DNA of 8,620 bases from the NCBI GenBank assembly GCA_937858775.1, contig CALLYX010000304.1, positions 1-8,620 on the forward strand, in the 5' to 3' direction. The notes under the pieces were generated by a model that did no database searches, was not told where the DNA came from, and worked only from the letters and a program-made list of their open reading frames with translations. The stretch is from an uncultured bacterium (GTDB lineage Bacteria > Auribacterota > Tritonobacteria > UBA1439). The position numbers and the translations under genes were made by a program. How positions within the stretch are numbered: the stretch's first letter is position 1; each line of letters opens with the position of its first letter. Positions 1 to 4,937 of this stretch are shown here, piece after piece.

Positions 1-75
1 CTCCAAGGAGATCTACCGCGTGCTCGACCTCATCACCGAGATCGCCCAGGAGACCCACATCCTCTCGCTCAACGC
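1..75 (+). pseudogene. Fragment of a methyl-accepting chemotaxis protein (signalling-domain hairpin tip)
   Basis: The frame starting at base 2 reads through Ser-Lys-Glu-Ile-Tyr into a segment ending ITEIAQETHILSLNAA. This matches the highly conserved tip of the MCP cytoplasmic signalling domain, the region that contacts CheA and CheW (family form roughly IA-QTN-LALNAAIEAARAGE). The expected continuation, Ile-Glu-Ala-Ala-Arg-Ala-Gly-Glu, is missing: after the second Ala the frame turns into Pro-Thr-Ala-Ala-Leu-Cys and has no MCP character. Codons are strongly GC-ending, as in the neighbours. The fragment is cut by the window edge on the left and by a junction near 71-80 on the right, at an inverted repeat. 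It is not a functional gene here. Recognition of the motif is firm; whether the DNA belongs to the same genome as the rest is unknown. Confidence 0.75.
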
Positions 76-594
76 CGCCCCGACGGCGGCGTTGTGCGCG
101 GCGGCGTCGCCCTCTTCCCCGGTCTCCGCGGTGAGGGCGGGCACACGGTCCTGGGCCTTGGCGCGCGCGGCCAGCGTGTCGGCCCGGCGGGCCAGCCCCC
201 TCCTGGTCGCCGGGACCTCGTCCCCGCCGCCGGCCGGCTCGCCGGACCTGACTACCGCGACATGGGCGACCAGTTTCTCCGTCATCGAGATGGCCGCGAA
301 GTCGACATGGATCACGGCGTCCTTGATATGATCGCGCTGGACCTCCTTCACGATGACGGTCTTCTTGAGCGGCGTCTCCATCCCCTCCCCTTCGACCTGG
401 AGATCGAAGATCGCGCTGTCGCCGCCCTTCCCGCGGAGGATCTTCTGCAGATCCTTTGTGTCCACCCCGATCGAGATATTCTCCTTCACGTCCCCGTAGA
501 GCACCCCGGGCACGATTCCGCGGCGCCTCAGCCTCTTGACGTTTCTCGTGCCGTGTTCGGTCCTCACCTGAGCCCTGAGCAGCGTCCTTGCCAT
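13..594 (-). CDS. rplY: Ribosomal protein bL25 (CTC/general stress family), C-terminal part replaced
   Basis: bL25 binds 5S rRNA in the large ribosomal subunit. The reading frame is 193 codons, but only residues 1 to about 120 look like bL25. Recognisable blocks are the start MARTLLRAQVR, the Leu-Arg-Arg-Arg-Gly-Ile-Val-Pro-Gly-Val-Leu-Tyr-Gly block (residues 22-34), and the Ile-Val-Lys-Glu-Val-Gln-Arg-Asp block followed by His-Val-Asp-Phe (81-99). The start is well supported: AAGGAG lies 8 bases upstream of the ATG (603-608, minus strand). After about residue 122 (base 231) the normal TL5-like domain is absent, and the last 20 or so residues are simply the antisense of the chemoreceptor fragment. 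The gene is therefore broken or chimeric at its 3' end. It lies 25 bp downstream of glmU in the same direction, the familiar glmU-rplY neighbourhood (often with prs between, absent here). Identity of the N-terminal half is firm; the C-terminus is unreliable. Confidence 0.88.
   Translation of the reverse strand: MARTLLRAQVRTEHGTRNVKRLRRRGIVPGVLYGDVKENISIGVDTKDLQKILRGKGGDSAIFDLQVEGEGMETPLKKTVIVKEVQRDHIKDAVIHVDFAAISMTEKLVAHVAVVRSGEPAGGGDEVPATRRGLARRADTLAARAKAQDRVPALTAETGEEGDAAAHNAAVGAALSERMWVSWAISVMRSSTR
66..98. repeat. Inverted repeat at the left junction
   Basis: Arms 66-79 and 85-98 are reverse complements at 13 of 14 positions (the mismatch pairs 69 with 95), with a 5-base loop at 80-84; the inner 10 bp (70-79 with 85-94) is perfect. 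It lies exactly where the + strand chemoreceptor reading stops and the minus-strand reading takes over. A palindrome at an orientation switch is typical of fold-back chimeras made during whole-genome amplification, or of misassembly through a hairpin. It could also be coincidence in Ala-rich GC-rich coding DNA. Confidence 0.6.
76..231 (-). other. Ala/Arg-rich helical tail that does not resemble bL25; possible chemoreceptor helix
   Basis: In the rplY frame, the sequence after residue 122 no longer looks like the bL25 C-terminal (TL5-type) beta domain. It is a run of about 50 residues rich in Ala, Arg, Leu and Glu, including LARRADTLAARAKAQD and later Ala-His-Asn-Ala-Ala. Third codon positions are almost all G or C, so it is probably genuine coding sequence in this frame. 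The heptad-like pattern, with a Gln near the middle and an Asn-Ala-Ala later, resembles the methylation helices flanking an MCP signalling tip. If so, bases 1-75 and 76-231 could be two parts of one chemoreceptor gene in opposite orientation. A lineage-specific bL25 tail is the alternative. Family assignment is a guess. Confidence 0.3.
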
Positions 595-619
595 CTGGCG
601 ATCTCCTTCTTGCGGCCCG

Positions 620-1912
620 TCAACGGGCCCCCTTGGACTTTCTCGCGCGCTTCACGACCTTCCTTCTCAACGGCGCCGCGGGGACGCCGACAACCGCCCC
701 GCCGTCCGGAACGTCGCGCCCGCTGAGCACAACCGAACCCGCGCCCGTGAGCGCCCCTTCGCCCACCCGAACCGGGGCGATGAGCGTCGTACCGCTCCCG
801 ATGAACGCCCCGTCGCCGATCTCCGTCCGGTGCTTCCTCTTCCCGTCGAAATTCGCGGTGATCGTACCCGCCCCGATGTTGACGCGCGCGCCGACCGATG
901 CGTCGCCTATATAACTCAGGTGCCTCGCCCTGGTGCCGCGCCCGATCGTCGACGACTTGACCTCGACGAAGTTCCCAACCTCCGCCCCGTCCTCGATCAC
1001 GGTCCCGGGGCGCACGTGGCTGAACGGCCCGACCCTGCAATCCGACCCGATCCGCGCCGGCCCCGTAAGGACGGTGAACGGGTAGATGACCGTGTCGCGC
1101 CCGATCTCGACCGTCCCCTCGATATACGTCTTTCCGGGGTCGACGATCGTGACCCCGTTCAGCATGTGCCCCCGCTGGATGCGCTGCTGCAGGAGACCCT
1201 CCATCCTCGCGAGTTCATACCTGTTGTTGACGCCCAGCACCTCCTCCGGGTCCCCCGCGCGCACCGCCTCGATCCTCTTCTTCTCCGCCGCCAGTATTCC
1301 CACGGCGTCGGTGAGATAGAACTCGCGCTGCCTGTTCCCAGGCGAGATCCTGTCGATGACGCCCATGAGGGCCGGGGCGTCGAACAGGTATATCCCGGAG
1401 TTAATCTCGTCAACCGCCTTCTCGAAGCGGTCCGCGTCCTTTTCCTCTACGATCTTCAGCGGCGCCCCCGTCTTCATCCGCCTGATGACCCTGCCGTAGC
1501 CGGTCGGATCCTTGAGCACCGCGGTGAGCAGCGTGCACGCCGCGCCTGCGGCTCGATGCGCGTCGAGCAGCGCACCCAGCGTCCCGCCGGTTATCAGCGG
1601 CACGTCGCCGCTCGCGACGAGCAGGTCCCCCTCGAAATCATCGAAGAGCGGGCGGGCCTGCATCACGGCGTGCCCGGACCCCCGCTGTTCCTCCTGAAGC
1701 GCGAACTCGACATCCCCCCCCGCCGCCTTCTTCACGCGTTCGGCGTCGTGCCCAACGACGACGACGATCTTCTCCGGATCGAGCGACCTCGCGGCATCGA
1801 TGACATAGCTGATGATCGGACGCCCGCCGAGATGGTGCGACACCTTCCCGTAGGCGCTCTTCATCCTCTTCCCCTCGCCCGCGGCGAGGATGACGCACGC
1901 CACGCCCTTCAT
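620..1912 (-). CDS. glmU: Bifunctional GlmU: GlcN-1-P acetyltransferase / GlcNAc-1-P uridyltransferase
   Basis: Cytoplasmic enzyme making UDP-GlcNAc for peptidoglycan and LPS, by acetylating glucosamine-1-phosphate and then adding UMP. Residues 1 to about 230 are the nucleotidyltransferase: LAAGEGKRMKS (9-19), the active-site Lys23, the Gln-rich loop with GSGHA (78-82), metal ligand Asp103 in SGDVPL, GYGR (138-141), Asn171 in NSG, and Asn229 in the VNNRYELA motif. From about 250 the chain is a left-handed beta-helix of hexapeptide repeats (acetyltransferase), with Arg301-Pro-Gly, Lys319, the catalytic-type His331 in HLSYIGDA, and NIGAGTITANFDG (345-357). Length is 430 residues against about 450-460 usual. 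Two substitutions stand out: the usual Pro-Lys-Val-Leu-His reads Gly-Lys-Val-Ser-His (22-26), and the Asn-Tyr-Asp-Gly motif has Phe355 for Tyr. The tail is very basic. The ATG at 1912 fits the family N-terminus; the ribosome-binding site is weak (GAGGGG about 12 bases upstream). Probably co-transcribed with rplY. Confidence 0.95.
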   Translation of the reverse strand: MKGVACVILAAGEGKRMKSAYGKVSHHLGGRPIISYVIDAARSLDPEKIVVVVGHDAERVKKAAGGDVEFALQEEQRGSGHAVMQARPLFDDFEGDLLVASGDVPLITGGTLGALLDAHRAAGAACTLLTAVLKDPTGYGRVIRRMKTGAPLKIVEEKDADRFEKAVDEINSGIYLFDAPALMGVIDRISPGNRQREFYLTDAVGILAAEKKRIEAVRAGDPEEVLGVNNRYELARMEGLLQQRIQRGHMLNGVTIVDPGKTYIEGTVEIGRDTVIYPFTVLTGPARIGSDCRVGPFSHVRPGTVIEDGAEVGNFVEVKSSTIGRGTRARHLSYIGDASVGARVNIGAGTITANFDGKRKHRTEIGDGAFIGSGTTLIAPVRVGEGALTGAGSVVLSGRDVPDGGAVVGVPAAPLRRKVVKRARKSKGAR

Positions 1913-2170
1913 CGCCCCGATCTACCCCTCGTGTCTCCGCCGTCCCGCAACACCCCAGTCACGACGCGCGCGCGGTATCGTCCTCGCCGCCGTCCATGAC
2001 CGGCCCGCCCCGAAGAATCCCGGCCCCGCCTAAACCGGGGGATTGCGCCTTTCCCGACCAATTAGTCGCGGAAAACGGCAAAATATTACACGGTTTTTCT
2101 CATTCGCGCGTATTCCCGCGTCCGCCGGGACGGACCGCCGCGGCGATATCGCGGGACGCGCCGCTGATTA
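1913..2170. other. Intergenic region between tRNA-Gln and glmU
   Basis: No credible gene; the frames here have no codon bias or family resemblance. Bases about 2060-2105 are AT-rich against the GC-rich background (short A and T runs around AAAATATTACACGG), the most likely place for the glmU promoter on the minus strand. I could not find a convincing -35/-10 pair. A branched GC-rich inverted repeat at 2114-2156 is listed separately. Confidence 0.5.
2114..2156 (-). repeat. Branched GC-rich hairpin just downstream of tRNA-Gln
   Basis: Outer arms TCCCGCG (2114-2120) and CGCGGGA (2150-2156) pair perfectly, and a smaller arm inside pairs GTCCG (2120-2124) with CGGAC (2131-2135), sharing base 2120 with the outer arm. 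It begins 15 bases beyond the tRNA-Gln 3' end in the direction of transcription, so it could stop or process the tRNA transcript. There is no run of U right after it, so it is not a clear Rho-independent terminator. Confidence 0.35.
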
Positions 2171-2245
2171 TGGCTGCCCGGCGAGGGCTCGAACCTCGAA
2201 ACTCGGCTCCAAAGGCCGATGTGTTCCCAATTACACCACCGGGCA
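2171..2245 (-). tRNA. tRNA-Gln (anticodon UUG)
   Basis: The minus strand folds into a full cloverleaf. The acceptor TGCCCGG (from 2245) pairs with CCGGGCA, the D stem is GTGT/ACAC, the anticodon stem TCGGC/GCCGA encloses loop CTTTGGA (anticodon TTG, decoding CAA/CAG), and the T arm CGAGG/CCTCG carries loop TTCGAGC. The weak U1-A72 closing pair and G73 discriminator are typical glutamine identity features. CCA is encoded (2171-2173). The gene is 75 bases with CCA, with a 4-base variable loop. No promoter is evident immediately upstream. Confidence 0.95.
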
Positions 2246-2290
2246 TCTCTCCCTGAGTCGCGCCTTTCCGGGGCATTCCGCCGGTTGCGA

Positions 2291-2316
2291 TCCGGGGGTT
2301 GAATTCAGGCCCCGGA
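2291..2316. repeat. 7-bp inverted repeat upstream of tRNA-Gln
   Basis: TCCGGGG (2291-2297) pairs perfectly with CCCCGGA (2310-2316) around a 12-base loop containing GAATTC. It sits about 45 bases upstream of the tRNA-Gln 5' end. Role unknown; possibly an operator or the tail of an upstream transcript. Confidence 0.35.
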
Positions 2317-2947
2317 CACGACGATCCGTTCCCGCGAAGACGATCCATCCTTCACGGCGCACGGGCGCACACCGGTTCGAGGCGGGAGCCGAAGTGGAGC
2401 GCGGCCTTCCCGGGCCGCCGCTGGGGGGAGCCCCCCCGGGCAGGATGCCACTTGACGCCCCTTCCCCATCTTCCGAACGCCTATGATCATATATGAAGCA
2501 ATGCCCGAAGGTCAACGCTCCATTTCGGCTCGACATTCGCTTCACGGCCGCCCCTCCCCCTTGAGGGGGGGCTCGGTATCGCCTGCGCCGCGGCGGGCCG
2601 AACGCCATTCCCTGCCCGGCGCCCTGCCGCGCCCAGTCGAGGCATGACGATTCACGTCGTTCGCGCCTGCGCCGCATTCCGGCATTGCCGGGTCCTTCTC
2701 CATATTGCATGCGTTTGATCTGCCGGGCCCATCCCCCCGTTGGGAGGAAACGCCGTACGCGCCGGAACGATCTCATTTCAACGATCGCTTCAGGCGGCAT
2801 GAGTCAGGCGTCCATCCGGGGTCTGACGCTGCTCTGGCTTTCAGGCGCCAAGCCGCCGCCTGGGGTGGGAAAAGAAGTGCGGCCGCGTCCCCTTCTCTCC
2901 TAAAGAGACGCCAGTAGACGATCTCGGGACGCCGCCCTCCATGGATC

Positions 2948-2968
2948 CTCCTCTTCGGCGGAGAGGAG
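2948..2968. repeat. 7-bp stem, 7-base loop hairpin
   Basis: CTCCTCT (2948-2954) pairs with AGAGGAG (2962-2968) around loop TCGGCGG. The AT-rich island starts immediately to its right. No U-run follows within a few bases on either strand, so terminator function is not supported. Confidence 0.35.
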
Positions 2969-3037
2969 ATAACTTCAGTCGTCAAAATATATCGTTATAC
3001 TATATTGACTATCCATGTACTATTGTAGACGTTATAG
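2969..3037. promoter_or_regulatory. AT-rich island with repeated short words
   Basis: About 70 bases of clearly AT-rich DNA inside a GC-rich region. It contains ACTAT three times (2999, 3008, 3019) and CGTTATA twice (2993, 3030). Such an island is a candidate promoter, protein-binding region or insertion scar. TTGACT at 3005 resembles a -35 box, but no -10 lies at 16-18 bases on the + strand. Function is not established. Confidence 0.35.
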
Positions 3038-3090
3038 CGATTGAGGGGCCCCGTCCCCTGTTGCGGAAGGAGAAGGGGGGCGGTGAAGAA

Positions 3091-3165
<75 letters not shown>

Positions 3166-3446
3166 TGACACAGAACAGCATCGCCGGGCGGATTATTCGA
3201 ATAATTCCGCCGGCAGCGCCCAAGAACCCGCTCTTCAGAACGGGTGCAAAATGAGATCCGCCCCGCCGCGCCCTCCATGACGCGTCACCGTACGCGAATG
3301 GCCATTTACGCCCGGGCCCAGCGACGACGGTTTCCGCGCAGGCCTTCTCCCGGCGCGCGCGCCGCCGCCGGCTGCATTCTACGCCCGGGCGGCGAATTCT
3401 CAAACGTCCGCCGGCGTCCGGAGGCCCCCGGCCGCCGCAAGGCCCG
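3166..3446. other. Intergenic region upstream of the CAU tRNA
   Basis: Open frames here overlap the tRNA and lack coding character. The region carries a strong near-palindrome (3183-3214, listed separately) and GC-rich repeats just beyond the stop of the membrane-protein gene. Any tRNA promoter must lie within about the first 60 bases; the only AT-rich sequence available is the centre of the palindrome. Confidence 0.45.
3183..3214. promoter_or_regulatory. Large near-palindrome upstream of the CAU tRNA
   Basis: The centre ATTATTCGAATAAT (3192-3205) is a perfect 14-base palindrome. It is flanked by GCCGGGCGG on the left and CCGCCGGC on the right, which continue the pairing with one bulged base on each side. 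The whole 32 bases form a hairpin with an AT core and GC ends, starting 18 bases upstream of the tRNA 5' end. It could be an operator overlapping the tRNA promoter, or a terminator for the gene upstream (3447-3926), although no U-run follows. A dimeric regulator site seems more natural given the perfect symmetric core. Confidence 0.5.
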
Positions 3447-3926
3447 CTACAAACCCGCGGGCGCCGGGGGGCTGTCCGGCCGGCGCACCCCGGGATAGAT
3501 CCTGCCCCTGCACTCCGGGCAGATGCCGTGCGTAAACTGCGCCTCGGAGTGCGCGCTGATATACTCCTCAAGCGCGCGCCACTTCCCCTCTTCGTCCCGT
3601 ATCCTCTTGCACGAGGAACAGATCGGGAGAAGCCCGCTCAGGAGGCGGATCCGCGTCAGCGACTCCTGCAATTCCCCGCGCTCCCGCGCCAGCGCCTCGT
3701 TGACCGACTTCAATACCGCCGACATCATTCTTTCCTTCGCGCGCCTGCGGAGCGTAGCGTCGAGCAGAAGGCCCTCGCTGACGATCAGCGCGGATATGAC
3801 GGCGTCTATATACATCCTGTCCGGAGGCGCGAACAGGTAGAAATCCCCCATCTTCTCGACATTCAGCACGATCGCGGCGCAGGCGATTCCGATGATCGTG
3901 AATAGATTCCGCGCTATGATATTCAT
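3447..3926 (-). CDS. Small two-helix membrane protein with coiled coil and four-cysteine tail
   Basis: Predicted 159 residues. The ATG at 3926 is chosen because AGGGG lies 5 bases upstream and the protein becomes sensible only from there; the open frame extends to 4175 but with no protein-like features. Residues about 5-23 and 38-57 are hydrophobic and probably span the membrane. Residues about 58-98 are charged and helical, likely a coiled coil. The C-terminus carries LLPICSSCKRIRDEEGKW (99-116), then HSEAQFTHGICPECRGRIYP (126-145), with Cys103, Cys106, Cys136 and Cys139. This tail is familiar from the ends of many PAS/histidine-kinase and response-regulator proteins, where it looks like a small metal or redox module of unknown role. 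Here it stands without kinase, receiver or PAS domains. It is divergent from the TS-family gene across a 226-bp spacer. Real gene: confident. Function: unknown. Confidence 0.85.
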   Translation of the reverse strand: MNIIARNLFTIIGIACAAIVLNVEKMGDFYLFAPPDRMYIDAVISALIVSEGLLLDATLRRRAKERMMSAVLKSVNEALARERGELQESLTRIRLLSGLLPICSSCKRIRDEEGKWRALEEYISAHSEAQFTHGICPECRGRIYPGVRRPDSPPAPAGL

Positions 3927-4152
3927 TAATCCCCTGGGCGCTTCCGCTCTCCGCAAACGGTACCATCCGCCCGGAAGACGCGCAACGGCATTTTTGTCGC
4001 CGCGCCGGGGGCGGACCGGGCCGATTTCAATGCGCCGATTAAGATGTCGCCGCGCCGCTCCCTCGTAGTATACTGAAATCGGCGCGCGGACGCGGCGGCG
4101 GGGCCGGTCCCCGGCGCGGTCGGGTCCAGGCGCGCCGCGGGAGGATTTCGTC
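3927..4152. promoter_or_regulatory. Divergent promoter region between the membrane protein and the TS-family gene
   Basis: The two genes point away from each other, so both promoters should be here. TATACT (4069-4074, + strand) is a good -10 match, 78 bases before the ATG at 4153, but no good -35 is visible 16-18 bases upstream. Inverted-repeat words flank it: CCGATTTCA (4021-4029) pairs with TGAAATCGG (4074-4082), and GCGCCGATT (4032-4040) pairs with AATCGGCGC (4077-4085). The two pairings are mutually exclusive. Confidence 0.4.
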
Positions 4153-4842
4153 ATGATGATCTCGGGATCGAACATCTTCGACGCGTGGCTGAAGGCGGCC
4201 TCCGAGGTCCAGGCGAACGGGGCCGGCTTCCCCGCCTACGACACCCAGTGGATCAAAAAGCACGAGCTCAAGGAAGTGCTCAACATGGTGGTCGAGATAC
4301 GGGATCCGTCTCTCACCCGGGATGAATACGATATTGTGCTCGAGACGCACCCGCCGGTCCTGCTCGAGTGGCTGGACGCGCTCTGGCAGTGCCTTGACCA
4401 GGCCAAGATCGCGAAGCTGCTGCCCGAGCTCGGCTACTCGTACGGCCAACGCCTCTTCAGCTACCGGGGGGTGAACCAGGTCAAGCGCGTCACCGATATC
4501 CTGAAGGCGAGGCCGTGGGAATGGCGCGCGAGCCTCACCCTCTACAACCCGACCGAGGATGACTACCACGTGGCGGCGTCGCCCCCATGCGTGGGAATGC
4601 TGGATTTCAAGCTTCGGGACGACCGCCTGCACCTCTCCGTCTTCTGCCGGGCGTGGGACATCGGGAAGAAGTTCGTGCCGGACGCCATCAATCTGGGGAA
4701 GATCCATCGCGACGCCGCGAAAGAGATCGGCGTCGGGACGGGGCCGATGACCCTACTGGTCTCGTCCGCGCACATCTACATGCGCGACGCGGCGATCATC
4801 CAGAAGGCGAGGGAGATCAGGCGGGGGGACGAGGGGAAGTGA
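4153..4842 (+). CDS. thyA: Thymidylate synthase-superfamily enzyme, short methanogen-like type
   Basis: The 229-residue protein aligns along its second half with thymidylate synthase, which methylates dUMP to dTMP using methylene-tetrahydrofolate. The family blocks appear in order: Tyr-Gly-Gln-Arg-Leu (97-101), Asn108-Gln then a Leu-Lys-x-x-Pro segment (117-121), Ser-Pro-Pro-Cys with nucleophile Cys146, DFKLRDDRLHLSVFCRAWD with Arg166 and Asp169, Asn180 in the nucleotide-recognition helix, and SSAHIY with His207 and Tyr209. Several positions coincide with E. coli numbering (Cys146, Arg166, Asp169, His207, Tyr209). The Asn, not Asp, at the base-recognition site favours dUMP over dCMP. The Ser after the active Arg is Ala167. 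The size (about 230, not 264 or more) and wording recall the archaeal methanogen-type enzymes, whose cofactor may differ. The ATG at 4153 has GGAGG 8 bases upstream; a second ATG follows directly. A dNMP hydroxymethylase or base-modification role cannot be excluded. Confidence 0.82.
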   Translation: MMISGSNIFDAWLKAASEVQANGAGFPAYDTQWIKKHELKEVLNMVVEIRDPSLTRDEYDIVLETHPPVLLEWLDALWQCLDQAKIAKLLPELGYSYGQRLFSYRGVNQVKRVTDILKARPWEWRASLTLYNPTEDDYHVAASPPCVGMLDFKLRDDRLHLSVFCRAWDIGKKFVPDAINLGKIHRDAAKEIGVGTGPMTLLVSSAHIYMRDAAIIQKAREIRRGDEGK

Positions 4843-4937
4843 TATCCGCGCCGCGCGCTTCCCCCCTCCGCCGCTCCCCATCCGCCGCAAGGGGGGGCGT
4901 GCCGCGCTCGGGCATCGCCACGGGAGGAAAGTCGGCC
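4843..4937 (+). other. 95-bp spacer before the signal-peptide protein
   Basis: Contains no gene. GGAGG (4923-4927) about 10 bases before the ATG at 4938 is the ribosome-binding site that decides the next start. No terminator with a T-run is visible, so the two + strand genes may share a transcript. Confidence 0.5.

Larger units (their letters stand above)
2246..3090. other. 845-bp gene-poor region between the two tRNA genes
   Basis: Several frames stay open here, but none has a plausible ribosome-binding site, GC-biased third positions or any recognisable protein; one 189-codon minus frame even runs into the tRNA. I see no real gene. The region holds inverted repeats (2291-2297 with 2310-2316; runs of C and G about 2423-2437 and 2552-2571; 2948-2954 with 2962-2968) and an AT-rich island at about 2969-3037. 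It could contain an unrecognised structured RNA or a decayed gene; nothing in it matches a known RNA family that I can identify by eye. Confidence 0.5.

Noticed and set aside
614..629. Hairpin over the glmU stop codon as a terminator
   Set aside because: A 6-bp GC stem with a 4-base loop exists, but no U-run follows and rplY begins 25 bp later with its own ribosome-binding site; co-transcription is more likely.
830..1999. 389-codon + strand frame antisense to glmU
   Set aside because: A typical GC-rich antisense frame; glmU on the other strand has all the catalytic motifs.
2231..2800. 189-codon minus-strand frame between the tRNAs
   Set aside because: It runs into the tRNA-Gln gene, lacks a ribosome-binding site and has no codon-position bias or protein-like segments.
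3927..4175. Longer N-terminus for the membrane protein (83 more residues)
   Set aside because: The extension is Arg-rich without domain character and overlaps the start of the divergent TS-family gene; the ATG at 3926 has a good ribosome-binding site and starts directly before the first membrane helix.
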